From assembly GCF_014200675.1 (NCBI RefSeq), contig NZ_JACHCI010000010.1, positions 1 to 64,000 of the forward strand: a stretch of 64,000 nucleotides of DNA. The letters run 5' to 3'. The number at the start of each line of letters is the position of its first letter. The stretch's first letter is position 1. The position numbers were made by a program, and so were the translations under genes. Under the pieces are notes generated by a model that searched no databases, was not told the DNA's origin, and saw nothing but the letters and a program-made list of their open reading frames with translations. Source of the DNA: Janthinobacterium saanense (lineage in GTDB: Bacteria > Pseudomonadota > Gammaproteobacteria > Burkholderiales > Burkholderiaceae_D). Shown one piece after another: positions 8,517 to 17,719 of this stretch.

Positions 8517-10199
8517 ATGGACAAGATTTGGTTGAAGTCGTACCCGGACAGTGTGCCGGCAGAGATTGATTGCACGCAATACCGTTCCGTAACGCATTTG
8601 CTGGAAGAATCGTTCCAGAAATATGCAGACCGCAACGCTTTCGTTTGCATGGACAAGTTCATGACGTACCGCGAGCTGGACAAGCTGTCCCTGCAAATGG
8701 GCGCCTGGCTGCAAAGCAAGGGCTTGCAGCCGGGGGCGCGCGTGGCCATCATGTTGCCGAACGTCTTGCAATACCCGGTGGCAATGGCGGCGATTTTGCG
8801 GGCCGGCTATACCGTGGTCAACGTCAACCCGCTGTACACCCCGCGTGAATTGCAGCATCAACTGATCGATTCGGGCAGTGAGGCGATCATCGTGCTGGAA
8901 AACTTTGCCACCACGGTGCAAGAGGTGCTGCCGCACACGCAGGTCAAGCATGTGATCGTTGCCACCATGGGCGACTTGCTGGGCGGCTTGAAGGGCACCA
9001 TCGTCAATTTCGTGGTGCGCAAGATCAAGAAAATGGTGCCGGCGTTTTCGCTGCCAGGCGCCATCAGCTTCAACAAGATGCTGTCCGAAGGCGCCGGCAT
9101 GACCTTGACGCCCGCTAACCAGGGCCACGACGATATCGTCTTCCTGCAATACACGGGCGGCACCACGGGCGTGTCGAAAGGCGCCATGCTCTTGCACCGC
9201 AACGTGATCGCCAACGTGCTGCAAAACGAGGCATGGATTTCGCCGGTGATGACCAAAGAGATGCGCGCCACCTCGATGGGTTTTGTGTGCGCCTTGCCCC
9301 TGTATCACATCTATTCGCTGACGGTCAGCGCGCTGATGGGCATGCGCCTGGGCGGCTTGAACTTGCTGATCCCGAACCCGCGCGACATTCCCGGTTTCGT
9401 GAAGGAGTTGGCCAAGCACAAGATCGTCGTCTTCCCGGCCGTCAATACCTTGTACAACGCTCTGCTGAACAACCCCGATTTCGCCAAGCTCGATTTCTCG
9501 AGCTACAAGGTGTGCAACGGCGGCGGCATGGCCTTGCAGCGCAATGTGGCCGAACGCTGGCTGAAGGTCACGGGTTGCCCCTTGATCGAAGGCTATGGCA
9601 TGTCGGAAACGTCGCCGGTGGTAACGGGCAACCGTGTCGATATCACCGAATTTACGGGCACCATCGGTTTGCCTATTTCCTCCACCGAAGTGATCATCGT
9701 CAATGATGATGGCGTGCAAGTGGCCTTGGGCGAGCCTGGCGAGATTGCCGTCAAAGGCCCGCAAGTGATGGCCGGCTACTGGCAGCGCCCCGATGAAACG
9801 GCCAAGTCGATGACGGCCGATGGCTATTTCAAGACGGGCGACGTGGGCATCATGGATGAGCGCGGTTATGTGCGCATTGTTGACCGCAAGAAAGACATGA
9901 TCATCATTTCCGGCTTCAATGTGTATCCGAACGAGGTGGAAGACGTAGTGGCGTCTTGCCCAGGCGTACTGGAGTGTGCCTGCATCGGCGTGCCGGACGC
10001 CAATTCGGGCGAAGCCGTGAAAGTGTTTGTCGTGCGCAAGGATCCGAATCTGACGGTGGAACAGATCCGCGAACACTGCAAGCATGAATTGACGGCGTAC
10101 AAGAAACCGAAATACATCGAGTTCCGCGATGAATTGCCGAAGACCAACGTCGGCAAGATATTGCGCCGTCAATTGCGCGATGAAAAGAAAGCTGCTTAA
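8517..10199 (+). CDS. fadD: Long-chain fatty acid--CoA ligase, second copy
   Basis: 560-residue paralogue of the preceding ligase, with the same domain order: KIWLKSYPDSVP opening, YTGGTTGVSKGAML P-loop near residue 211, GYGMSETSP near 358, DRKKDMIIISGFNVYPNE, and PKTNVGKILRRQL at the end. GATGAGG precedes the ATG. The two copies agree over most motifs but differ in the middle segment (about residues 200-270) and in the substrate-pocket region. They therefore look like an established duplication with possible chain-length specialisation rather than a recent copy. Its stop overlaps the stop of the convergent phosphatase gene by three bases. Confidence 0.94.
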   Translation: MDKIWLKSYPDSVPAEIDCTQYRSVTHLLEESFQKYADRNAFVCMDKFMTYRELDKLSLQMGAWLQSKGLQPGARVAIMLPNVLQYPVAMAAILRAGYTVVNVNPLYTPRELQHQLIDSGSEAIIVLENFATTVQEVLPHTQVKHVIVATMGDLLGGLKGTIVNFVVRKIKKMVPAFSLPGAISFNKMLSEGAGMTLTPANQGHDDIVFLQYTGGTTGVSKGAMLLHRNVIANVLQNEAWISPVMTKEMRATSMGFVCALPLYHIYSLTVSALMGMRLGGLNLLIPNPRDIPGFVKELAKHKIVVFPAVNTLYNALLNNPDFAKLDFSSYKVCNGGGMALQRNVAERWLKVTGCPLIEGYGMSETSPVVTGNRVDITEFTGTIGLPISSTEVIIVNDDGVQVALGEPGEIAVKGPQVMAGYWQRPDETAKSMTADGYFKTGDVGIMDERGYVRIVDRKKDMIIISGFNVYPNEVEDVVASCPGVLECACIGVPDANSGEAVKVFVVRKDPNLTVEQIREHCKHELTAYKKPKYIEFRDELPKTNVGKILRRQLRDEKKAA

Positions 10200-11788
10200 G
10201 TGTCCTGCAAGCCAGCTTTGCCGTCGTGCACGGTAAAGCTGGCCAGGGTGGCGATGTTCGATGCGCTGTCGCGCACATTGTCCAGGCCCAGGAACAGGGT
10301 GGTGGTTTTCTCTGGCGTGATGTTGAGCAGCATGTAACCGCGCTTGTCGCTGCGCCCGTAGCGGATGTGCGGGTTCATCGCCACGTACTCTGCCGTGCGC
10401 GCTTGTGGGCGCGAGCTGGAGGTGATCGAGGTGCCGCAAAATTCGGTGGCGATCACGGGGTTGTCGCCAGTGCTTGGCCGCATGGCGTCACGGCTCAGTT
10501 CGGTTGCGTAAAAAGTGTGCACATCGCCCGACAACACCAGCGGGTTGCGCGCGCCGCTGCTTTGCAAGCTATTGAGCAAATGCTGGCGCGCCATCGGGTA
10601 GCCATCCCAGCCATCGGTCCAGATCCGTTCATCGCCGGGCCGCAAAATCGGCACCTGGCTCGATTGCGCCATCAAGGTTTGCTGGGCCAGGATATTCCAG
10701 CGCGCCGGTGATTTGTCCAGCCCGGCTTGCAGCCAGCGCTGCTGTTCCTCTCCCAGCATGGTGCGTTCCGGTTTCAGCAGGTCCGGGCAGTTGCGGGTGG
10801 TGACGGAATTCGAACCGCCGCGCCCGGGTCTGGCGCAAGCATGGTGGGCGCGGTATTGCCGGTCGTCGAGTACGTGGAAACGCGCCAGACGGCCCCAGTC
10901 GTAGCGCTGGTAAATGCGCATGTCGACGAAACCGCGCCGGCCCAGCGGCAGCAGGCGCAGCGGCATGTGTTCATAAAATGCCTGGTAAGCAGCGGCCCGG
11001 CGTTCCAAAAAATTGGGCGTGAGCAATTCGTCGCGGTCATTGGCGTAATCGTTGGACACTTCATGGTCGTCCCAGGTGACGATCCATGGCGCGGCTGCAT
11101 GCGCGTCCTGCAGGTCGAGGTCGTTCTTGTATTGCGCATAGCGGGCACGGTATTCATCGAGCGTAAAACTTTCGTTCGTACGCATGGCCCTGGCCGGGTG
11201 CTGCAGCTGGTACGGTCCCCACTCATAAATATAGTCGCCCAGAAACGCCACCAGGTCGGGCGCGGCCGCCGCAATATGCCGGTGCGCTGCGTAGGCGCCA
11301 AACTCCCAGTGCTGGCAGGAAGCGACGGCCAGTTTGAGTGTGGCGGGCAGGGAATCGGGCGCCGGCGCCGTGCGTGTGCGCCCCACGGGGCTGACGGCGT
11401 CGCCCAGCATGAAGCGGTACCAATACCAGCGTCCGGGTGCCAGCCCACCCACGTCGACGTGCACGCTGTGCGCCAGTGCGGGCGTGGCAGGCACCGATCC
11501 TCGTGCAACGATACGCTGAAATGCTTCATCGTCGGCCATCTCCCAGCGTACGGTCAAGGCGATGGCTGGCGTGGCGGCCGCGTGCAGCGGGTCGTAGCAG
11601 ATGCGTGTCCACAGCACCACGGCGTCGGGCAGGGGCGAGCCGGAAGCCACGCCCAGCGCAAATGGGTAGCTGGCGCCGTTCAGGCGAGTGGTCGCGCTGG
11701 CGCTGGAACCGGACAGTGCGCCGCCTGCAGCCGCCAGCGCGGCGATACGTGCCGTGCTGAGCAGAAAGATGCGGCGCTGGCTATCCAC
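10196..11788 (-). CDS. phoD: PhoD-type alkaline phosphatase/phosphodiesterase
   Basis: 530-residue secreted metallophosphoesterase expected to release phosphate from organic esters outside the cytoplasm. The N-terminus has a twin-arginine signal (SQRRIFLL followed by an Ala/Gly-rich hydrophobic stretch), as usual for PhoD. Next come the PhoD N-terminal beta domain (FALGVASGSPLPDAVVLWTR) and the metal-site motifs GDYIYEWG, WDDHEVSNDYAND and SGDVHTFYA. The start is GTG without a clear ribosome site, 15 bases after the thioesterase stop, which suggests cotranscription. No Pho box was identified. Confidence 0.9.
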   Translation of the reverse strand: MDSQRRIFLLSTARIAALAAAGGALSGSSASATTRLNGASYPFALGVASGSPLPDAVVLWTRICYDPLHAAATPAIALTVRWEMADDEAFQRIVARGSVPATPALAHSVHVDVGGLAPGRWYWYRFMLGDAVSPVGRTRTAPAPDSLPATLKLAVASCQHWEFGAYAAHRHIAAAAPDLVAFLGDYIYEWGPYQLQHPARAMRTNESFTLDEYRARYAQYKNDLDLQDAHAAAPWIVTWDDHEVSNDYANDRDELLTPNFLERRAAAYQAFYEHMPLRLLPLGRRGFVDMRIYQRYDWGRLARFHVLDDRQYRAHHACARPGRGGSNSVTTRNCPDLLKPERTMLGEEQQRWLQAGLDKSPARWNILAQQTLMAQSSQVPILRPGDERIWTDGWDGYPMARQHLLNSLQSSGARNPLVLSGDVHTFYATELSRDAMRPSTGDNPVIATEFCGTSITSSSRPQARTAEYVAMNPHIRYGRSDKRGYMLLNITPEKTTTLFLGLDNVRDSASNIATLASFTVHDGKAGLQDT

Positions 11789-11803
11789 GGCAGAAGGGAG
11801 GTT

Positions 11804-12244
11804 TTAGTGTGACAGCAGGGTTTCGATCGGCGGCACCTTGCGCGGCTTGCGGTCCGAATCGGTGGCGACGTAGGTCAGGGTGGCTTCCGTGACTTTCACC
11901 GTGCACGCCTGCAGGCGGTTGCGCTCGGCATATACTTCCACGTTGACGGTGATCGAGGTGTTGCCTACTTTGACGATATCTGCGTAGAAGGATAATAAAT
12001 CGCCGACGAACACGGGGTTTTTGAAGACGAAGGAATTGACGGCTATGGTGGCTACGCGGCCGTTGGCGCGCCGGGTGGCCGGTAGCGAGCCGGCGATATC
12101 GACTTGCGCCATGATCCAGCCGCCGAAAACGTCGCCATACACATTGGCGTCCGACGGCGCGGGCATCATGCGCAGCTCGGGCATTTTTCCGGCGGGTAGC
12201 CCGGAGGCGAGGCAGTTATCAGGGCGTGCGGGGGAGGTGCTCAT
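11804..12244 (-). CDS. Acyl-CoA thioesterase, YciA-type hotdog fold
   Basis: 146-residue cytoplasmic hotdog-fold thioesterase that hydrolyses acyl-CoA to free acid and CoA. The characteristic segment MPAPSDANVYGDVFGGWIM (about residues 27-45) carries the active-site Asp and the helix that follows it; AVNSFVFKNPVFVGDLL is the conserved second strand region. The length fits YciA. The gene is divergent from the ABC exporter, and the phosphatase gene follows 15 bases downstream. With the two acyl-CoA ligases nearby it may tune the acyl-CoA pool, but no direct operon link exists with them. Confidence 0.88.
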   Translation of the reverse strand: MSTSPARPDNCLASGLPAGKMPELRMMPAPSDANVYGDVFGGWIMAQVDIAGSLPATRRANGRVATIAVNSFVFKNPVFVGDLLSFYADIVKVGNTSITVNVEVYAERNRLQACTVKVTEATLTYVATDSDRKPRKVPPIETLLSH

Positions 12245-12305
12245 CGTTTATTCTCATGAAAGGCTACAATTGCCCCGATTGAACCATAAAAAGCCAACCT
12301 TCGCC

Positions 12306-14150
12306 ATGCGCCGCTCCCCGAATACTCCCCCCACTCGCCCGCCAGCCGCCGCCAGCCGCAGCGATTTTTCCACCATCAAGACCTTGCTGCCGTATTTATG
12401 GGTCTATAAATGGCGCGTCTTGCTGGCGCTGCTATGCCTGGTGGGTGCGAAGCTGGCCAACGTGGGCGTGCCGCTGATCCTGAAAAAACTGGTCGACGCC
12501 ATGACGATCACCGCCGCCCATCCGCAGGCGCTGCTGGTATTACCCGTCAGCTTGCTGGTGGCATATGGCTTGCTGCGTCTGTCGACCACCTTGTTTACCG
12601 AGTTGCGCGAATTCCTGTTCGCCAGGGTCACGCAGCGCGCCGTGCGCACGATCGCGCTGCAAGTGTTCCGCCACTTGCATGCCTTGTCGCTGCGCTTTCA
12701 TTTGAACCGCCAGACGGGCGGCATGACGCGCGATATCGAACGCGGTACGCGCAGCGTCGGTTCGCTCATTTCCTACACCCTGTTCAACATCTTGCCGACC
12801 CTGGTGGAAATCACCCTGGTGCTCGGCTACCTGGTGTTGCATTACGACATCTGGTTTACCGTCATTACAGCGGTGGCGCTGGTGTCGTATATCGCCTTCA
12901 CGGTGCTGGTGACGAACTGGCGCACGCATTTTCGCCGTACCATGAATGACCTCGATTCGAAGGCGAATACGAAAGCCATCGATTCGCTGATCAACTATGA
13001 AACGGTGAAGTATTTCGGCAACGAGGATTACGAGGCGCAGCGCTACGACGAAGGTTTGAAACGTTATGAAACGGCGGCCGTGAAATCGCAGACTTCCTTG
13101 TCGCTGCTCAACACGGGTCAGTCGCTGATCATTGCCACCGCCGTCACCTTGATCCTGTGGCGCGCCACGGTTGGCGTGATCGCCGGCGCCATGACCCTGG
13201 GCGACCTGGTGCTGGTGAATGCCTTCATGATCCAGCTGTATATTCCGCTCAATTTCCTGGGCGTGATTTACCGTGAAATCAAGCAAAGCCTGGCCGATAT
13301 GGAGCGTTTGTTTGCGCTGCTCGATGAAAACCGCGAAATCGCCGATGCGCCCGATGCGGTGCCGCTGGTCACGCGCGGTGCTGCCGTGCGTTTCGCCCAC
13401 GTCGATTTCCACTACGAAGCCAAGCGGCAAATCCTGTTCGATGTGGATTTCCAGATTGCCGCCGGCACTACCACGGCCGTGGTGGGCCACAGCGGTTCGG
13501 GCAAGTCGACCCTGTCGCGCTTGCTGTTCCGCTTCTATGAAGTCGATGGCGGCGGCATCACCATCGATGGCCAGGACTTGCGCCATATCACGCAGGACTC
13601 CTTGCGCGCCGCCATCGGCATCGTGCCGCAAGATACGGTGCTGTTCAACGACACCATCGAGTACAACATCGCGTATGGCAAGCCGGGCGCCAGCAAGGAA
13701 GCCATCGTGGCGGCGGCCAAGGCCGCGTCTATCCACGATTTCATTGAGAGTTTGCCTGATGGCTACAGCTCCATGGTGGGCGAACGCGGCTTGAAACTGT
13801 CGGGCGGCGAAAAGCAGCGCGTGGCGATTGCCCGTACCTTGCTGAAAGATCCGGCCATTTTGATCTTCGATGAAGCCACTTCGGCGCTCGATTCCAAGGC
13901 CGAACAGGCGATCCAGTCGCAACTCAAGGAAATCGCCCGGGACCGCACCACCCTGGTGATCGCGCATCGCTTGTCGACGGTGGCCGACGCCCAGCAAATC
14001 CTGGTGCTCGACCATGGCCGCATCGTCGAGCGCGGCACGCATCCGCAACTGCTGGCTGCCGATGGCTTGTATGCGCAGATGTGGCAACGCCAGCAGGCGA
14101 GCCAGGATGATGAGCAGGACGAATTGATTGAACTGCTGTCTGCCAAATAA
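12306..14150 (+). CDS. ABC exporter, Atm1/ABCB7 type, fused membrane and ATPase domains
   Basis: 614-residue half-transporter of the inner membrane. The membrane domain spans about residues 30-330. The nucleotide-binding domain has Walker A GHSGSGKSTLSR near residue 396, the signature LSGGEKQRVAIAR near residue 498, Walker B ILIFDEATSALDS and the switch His in VIAHRLSTV. The motifs NYETVKYFGNE and LNTGQSLIIATAVT are typical of the Atm1/HMT1 branch, which exports glutathione-linked sulfur or metal species. I chose the ATG at 12306; the frame is open upstream but overlaps the divergent thioesterase gene. The substrate is inferred from the family only. Confidence 0.88.
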   Translation: MRRSPNTPPTRPPAAASRSDFSTIKTLLPYLWVYKWRVLLALLCLVGAKLANVGVPLILKKLVDAMTITAAHPQALLVLPVSLLVAYGLLRLSTTLFTELREFLFARVTQRAVRTIALQVFRHLHALSLRFHLNRQTGGMTRDIERGTRSVGSLISYTLFNILPTLVEITLVLGYLVLHYDIWFTVITAVALVSYIAFTVLVTNWRTHFRRTMNDLDSKANTKAIDSLINYETVKYFGNEDYEAQRYDEGLKRYETAAVKSQTSLSLLNTGQSLIIATAVTLILWRATVGVIAGAMTLGDLVLVNAFMIQLYIPLNFLGVIYREIKQSLADMERLFALLDENREIADAPDAVPLVTRGAAVRFAHVDFHYEAKRQILFDVDFQIAAGTTTAVVGHSGSGKSTLSRLLFRFYEVDGGGITIDGQDLRHITQDSLRAAIGIVPQDTVLFNDTIEYNIAYGKPGASKEAIVAAAKAASIHDFIESLPDGYSSMVGERGLKLSGGEKQRVAIARTLLKDPAILIFDEATSALDSKAEQAIQSQLKEIARDRTTLVIAHRLSTVADAQQILVLDHGRIVERGTHPQLLAADGLYAQMWQRQQASQDDEQDELIELLSAK

Positions 14151-14183
14151 GCGGCTCGGTAAAAGTCGGGAAAATGCCACAGC

Positions 14184-14216
14184 AGCGGCGATGTGCACAG
14201 GTCTATCGCCGCTATT
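14184..14216 (+). terminator. Hairpin after the ABC exporter gene
   Basis: AGCGGCGAT (14184-14192) pairs perfectly with ATCGCCGCT (14205-14213), followed by ATTTGTT. The T run is interrupted, so the terminator is probable rather than certain. The remaining bases to 14328 hold only an AT-rich leader and the AGGAG ribosome site of gltI. Confidence 0.6.
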
Positions 14217-14328
14217 TGTTATCCAGTTAAGAAAATGATGAAGGCCAGGTCAAAAATGAAATAAAATCAATACCATTGGTGGCGTCTGCACCAGCGTTGT
14301 TTCGTAGTTTGTCCTTCCAGGAGAATGA

Positions 14329-15285
14329 ATGAAATTAACCAGAATCGTCGCCACCTTGCTCAGCATTGGCGTCCTCAGCAGCATGTCCCCCGCCACTGCC
14401 CAGGAATTGACAGGCACCTTGGCCAAGATCAAGAAAGCCGGCTCGATTACCCTCGGCGTGCGCGATGGTTCCGTGCCCTTTTCCTACCTCGACGATAAAC
14501 AGCAATACCAGGGTTATTCGATAGACCTGTGCATGAAGGTTGTCACGGCCCTGCAAAAACACCTGGGGCTGAGCCAGCTGAAAGTAGTGATGAACCCGGT
14601 CACCTCGGCCAACCGTATTCCCCTGATTGCCAACGGCACCGTCGACCTCGAATGCGGCTCGACGACGAATAACCTGGAACGCCAGCAGCAAGTAGCGTTT
14701 GCGCCGACCATGTTTGTGATCGGCAACCGCATCCTGTCGAAAAAGACGGCCAATATCAAGACCCTGGAAGATTTGCGCGGCAAGACCCTGGTGGCCACGG
14801 CCGGCACCTCGACCGTCAAGCAGATGACGATCCTGAACAAGGAAAAAAACCTGGGCATGAATATCGCCATCGCCAAGGACCATCCTGAATCATTTTTGAT
14901 GCTGGAAACGGGGCGCGCGGTGGCTGAAGCCAATGACGATATTTTGCTGGCCTCGCAAGTGGCCAACGCGAAAAATCCCAGCGATTATGAGATCACCAAA
15001 GAAGCGCTGTCGGTGGAGCCCTACGGCATCATGCTGCGCAGAAACGACCCAGCTTTTAAAAAAGTGGTCGATGATGCCTTGATCCGTTTGTACAAGAGCG
15101 ACGATATCAGCCGCATCTACGCCAAGTGGTTCACCTCGCCGATTCCCCCCAAGGGCATCAACCTGAACTTCCCCATGCCGGCGCAACTGAAGGCCGTGTT
15201 TGCCAATCCGACCGATTCCGGCGACCCGGCTGCCTATGCTGCCGTGCCGGAAGCGCAGAAGACCTCGGATAAAAAGAAGAAATAA
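14329..15285 (+). CDS. gltI: Glutamate/aspartate ABC transporter, periplasmic binding protein
   Basis: 318-residue family-3 solute-binding protein. A signal peptide occupies about residues 1-25 (ending SPATAQ). The binding fold follows with the motifs GSITLGVRDGSVPFSYLDD, GYSIDLCMKV and NRIPLIANGTVDLECGSTTN, the last being the classic GltI/acidic amino acid binding segment. Two permease genes and an ATPase gene follow in the same direction, making a complete importer. A strong hairpin between this gene and gltJ probably keeps the binding protein in excess. The ATG is preceded by CCAGGAGA. Acidic amino acid specificity rests on family resemblance. Confidence 0.92.
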   Translation: MKLTRIVATLLSIGVLSSMSPATAQELTGTLAKIKKAGSITLGVRDGSVPFSYLDDKQQYQGYSIDLCMKVVTALQKHLGLSQLKVVMNPVTSANRIPLIANGTVDLECGSTTNNLERQQQVAFAPTMFVIGNRILSKKTANIKTLEDLRGKTLVATAGTSTVKQMTILNKEKNLGMNIAIAKDHPESFLMLETGRAVAEANDDILLASQVANAKNPSDYEITKEALSVEPYGIMLRRNDPAFKKVVDDALIRLYKSDDISRIYAKWFTSPIPPKGINLNFPMPAQLKAVFANPTDSGDPAAYAAVPEAQKTSDKKKK

Positions 15286-15303
15286 GCACGCTACGTACAA
15301 AAC

Positions 15304-15330
15304 CGGGAGGCGCGAGCCTCCCGTTTCGTT
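15304..15330 (+). terminator. Attenuating hairpin between gltI and gltJ
   Basis: CGGGAGGC and GCCTCCCG form a perfect 8-bp stem closed by a GCGA tetraloop, followed by TTTCGTTT. Because gltJ starts only 38 bases later with no evident new promoter, this looks like a partial terminator or 3'-end protector for gltI mRNA. Confidence 0.7.
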
Positions 15331-15367
15331 TGCGGGGGCACCTTGACGCTGCATGGGAAGGATAAGC

Positions 15368-16117
15368 ATGAATTACACCTGGAACTGGCATATCTTTGGC
15401 GAGATGTCACCCGATGGCGTGCACACGTATATGGACACCCTGTGGGCTGGCTTGACGTGGACCCTGGCCACGGCCGGCGCGGCCTGGATCATGGCCTTGG
15501 TGCTGGGCATGGTGATCGGCACGGTGCGCACCTTGCCGAATAAATGGCTGGTTGGCGCCGCCAATGCCTACGTCGAATTGTTCCGCAATGTGCCGCTGCT
15601 GGTGCAAATGTTTTTGTGGTATTTCGTGATGCCGGAACTGCTGCCGGCGGACCTGGGCAACTGGGTCAAGTCGCTGCCGAATGCGCCCTTTATCACGGCG
15701 GTTTTATGCCTGGGATTTTTCACCTCCTCGCGGGTGGCCGTGCAAGTGACTGCCGGTATCGAGGCATTGCCGCGCGGGCAAAAACTGGCCGGCACGGCGC
15801 TGGGTTTGAGCTTGCCGCAAACCTATCGTTTCATCTTGCTGCCGATGGCGGCACGCGTGATCTTGCCGCCCCTGACCAGCGAGTTCCTCAACATCATCAA
15901 GAACAGTTCCGTGGCCCTGACCATCGGCCTGGTGGAATTGACGGCCAGCGCGCGCGCCATCCAGGAGTTTTCATTCCAGGTCTTCGAAGCGTTTTCGGCC
16001 GCCACCATCATCTATGTCGTCGTCAACCTGGCAGTCGTGCTGCTGATGCAGCGGATCGAGAAAAAAGTGGCGATTCCCGGCTTTGTAGTCGCTGGGGCGA
16101 AGACGGGAGGCCACTGA
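15368..16117 (+). CDS. gltJ: Glutamate/aspartate ABC transporter permease GltJ
   Basis: 249-residue inner-membrane permease of the HisM/GlnP family. Several hydrophobic helices are visible, and the cytoplasmic EAA loop has the form GTALGLSLPQTYRFILLPMA near residue 150, where it contacts the ATPase. MNYTWNWHIFGE is a typical GltJ opening. The ATG at 15368 has GGAAGGA upstream and is preferred over an in-frame codon 15 bases earlier. It ends one base before gltK begins, indicating tight translational coupling. Confidence 0.92.
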   Translation: MNYTWNWHIFGEMSPDGVHTYMDTLWAGLTWTLATAGAAWIMALVLGMVIGTVRTLPNKWLVGAANAYVELFRNVPLLVQMFLWYFVMPELLPADLGNWVKSLPNAPFITAVLCLGFFTSSRVAVQVTAGIEALPRGQKLAGTALGLSLPQTYRFILLPMAARVILPPLTSEFLNIIKNSSVALTIGLVELTASARAIQEFSFQVFEAFSAATIIYVVVNLAVVLLMQRIEKKVAIPGFVVAGAKTGGH

Positions 16118-16118
16118 G

Positions 16119-16811
16119 ATGTTCGCCAATTTCGACTTCGACGTCATTTCCCGCTCCTGGGTGTATCTGTTCAAGACTGGCATGGTGTTCACCTTGCAAC
16201 TGACCGTGCTGGCCATGTTGGGCGGCATCGTGCTGGGTACCGCGCTGGCGCTGATGCGCTTGTCCGGCAACCGCATCGTCTCGGGTGTGGCGGCCAGCTA
16301 CGTCAACCTGATACGCTCGATTCCGCTGGTGCTGGTGATCTTCTGGTTTTACTTTCTGGTGCCGTATATTGCCGCCTGGATCATCGGCGCTGCCGAGCCG
16401 GTGAAGGTGGGTGCGTTTTCTTCTGCGCTGATCACTTTCATCATGTTTGAAGCAGCCTACTATTGCGAGATCATGCGCAGCGGCATACAGTCCGTATCGC
16501 GTGGCCAGGTATGGGCGGGCCAGGCGCTGGGCATGCATTACCGGCAAACCATGGCGAGTATTGTGCTGCCGCAAGCATTCCGCAATATGATACCCGTGCT
16601 GCTGACGCAGACCATCGTGCTATTCCAGGATGTGTCGCTGGTGTACGTGCTGTCGATTCCCGATTTCGTCGGCGCCGCTTCGAAGATTGCGCAGCGCGAC
16701 GGCCGCCTGGTGGAGATGTATGTGTTTGTCGCCATCGTGTATTTCGTGCTGTGCTATGCGCTGTCATGGCTGGTGAGACGCCTGCAGAAACGCGTGACCA
16801 TCATTCGCTAA
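16119..16811 (+). CDS. gltK: Glutamate/aspartate ABC transporter permease GltK
   Basis: 230-residue second permease of the importer, expected to pair with GltJ in the inner membrane. The EAA motif is GQALGMHYRQTMASIVLPQA near residue 133. NFDFDVISRSWVYLF and SIPLVLVIFWFYFLVP are characteristic of GltK. The gene follows gltJ by one base and precedes gltL by 19 bases, with GGAAAGAAAGAG serving as the ribosome site for gltL. Confidence 0.92.
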   Translation: MFANFDFDVISRSWVYLFKTGMVFTLQLTVLAMLGGIVLGTALALMRLSGNRIVSGVAASYVNLIRSIPLVLVIFWFYFLVPYIAAWIIGAAEPVKVGAFSSALITFIMFEAAYYCEIMRSGIQSVSRGQVWAGQALGMHYRQTMASIVLPQAFRNMIPVLLTQTIVLFQDVSLVYVLSIPDFVGAASKIAQRDGRLVEMYVFVAIVYFVLCYALSWLVRRLQKRVTIIR

Positions 16812-16830
16812 ACCGGAAAGAAAGAGCAAG

Positions 16831-17556
16831 ATGATAGAACTGAACAATGTAAGCAAATGGTATGGCCAGTTCCAGGTGCTGACCGATTGCAGCACCAACG
16901 TGGCCAAGGGCGATGTGATGGTCATTTGCGGCCCGTCCGGCTCCGGCAAATCAACCCTGATCAAGACCGTCAATGGGCTCGAACCGATACAGCAGGGGCA
17001 GATCGCGGTCGATGGCGTCAGCGTCAATGATCCGAAGACGAATTTGTCGAAACTGCGCGCGCGCATCGGCATGGTATTCCAGAATTTCGAACTGTTTCCC
17101 CATCTGTCTATCCGCGAAAACCTGACCATCGGCCAGATCAAGGTACTGGGGCGTAGCACCGATGAAGCCAATGCCAAGGGCTTGCAATACCTGGACCGCG
17201 TGGGCTTGCTGTCGCAGCAGGATAAGTTTCCGGGCCAGTTGTCGGGCGGCCAGCAGCAGCGGGTGGCGATTGCGCGCGCGCTGGCGATGGACCCGATTGC
17301 CATGCTGTTCGATGAACCGACTTCGGCGCTCGACCCGGAAATGATCAATGAAGTGCTCGACGTGATGGTCGGCCTGGCGCAGGAAGGCATGACGATGATG
17401 GTCGTTACGCACGAGATGGGTTTCGCCCGGCGCGTGGCCAACCGCATTGTCTTCATGGACCAGGGCAAGATCATCGAAGATTGCAGCAAGGACGACTTCT
17501 TCAATACTACCCGCTCGGACCGCGCCCGCGATTTCCTGGCAAAGATCATCCACTGA
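16831..17556 (+). CDS. gltL: Glutamate/aspartate ABC transporter ATPase GltL
   Basis: 241-residue cytoplasmic ATPase that powers the GltIJK importer. Walker A is GPSGSGKSTLIK near residue 32, the Q-loop is in MVFQNFELFPHLS, the signature LSGGQQQRVAIARALA lies near residue 138, Walker B is AMLFDEPTSALDP, and the switch His is in VVTHEMGFAR. The length and motifs match polar amino acid ABC ATPases. The region after it (17557-17690) contains a CCAAGCT/AGCTTGG dyad near 17613-17634 but no clear T-run terminator. Confidence 0.94.
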   Translation: MIELNNVSKWYGQFQVLTDCSTNVAKGDVMVICGPSGSGKSTLIKTVNGLEPIQQGQIAVDGVSVNDPKTNLSKLRARIGMVFQNFELFPHLSIRENLTIGQIKVLGRSTDEANAKGLQYLDRVGLLSQQDKFPGQLSGGQQQRVAIARALAMDPIAMLFDEPTSALDPEMINEVLDVMVGLAQEGMTMMVVTHEMGFARRVANRIVFMDQGKIIEDCSKDDFFNTTRSDRARDFLAKIIH

Positions 17557-17696
17557 GTTGACTGTATTTCCAACTCGAAAAACGGCCGGCCACATAGGCC
17601 GCTTTGCCGTCCAAGCTGCGCCCGAGCTTGGCGTGCCGCAAGCGCGGGCCAGTTAATTCAGCTTACGCTGGTCGTCTATCATTTTTTTCTTCCCTT

Positions 17697-17717
17697 TTAT
17701 ACTAATAAAGGTATAAT
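17697..17717. promoter_or_regulatory. Probable operator/promoter of the toxin-antitoxin pair
   Basis: TTATAC (17697-17702) and GTATAA (17711-17716) form a perfect inverted repeat with an 8-base centre. TATACT at 17698 can act as a -10 box, and AAAGG at 17707-17711 as the ribosome site, so one palindrome covers both. This arrangement is typical of operators bound by an antitoxin HTH. The surroundings are more AT-rich than the flanking genes. No strong -35 box is visible. Confidence 0.55.
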
Positions 17718-17719
17718 TT

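Noticed and set aside
8493-10439. A 648-codon open frame antisense to the second fadD gene
   Set aside because: It lies entirely opposite a clear ligase gene, is rich in His, Gln and Arg as expected of a shadow frame in GC-rich DNA, and has no recognisable motif or ribosome site.
17712-17717. TATAAT just before the toxin start as its -10 box
   Set aside because: It ends two bases before the ATG, so transcription would begin inside the gene; TATACT at 17698 fits better.
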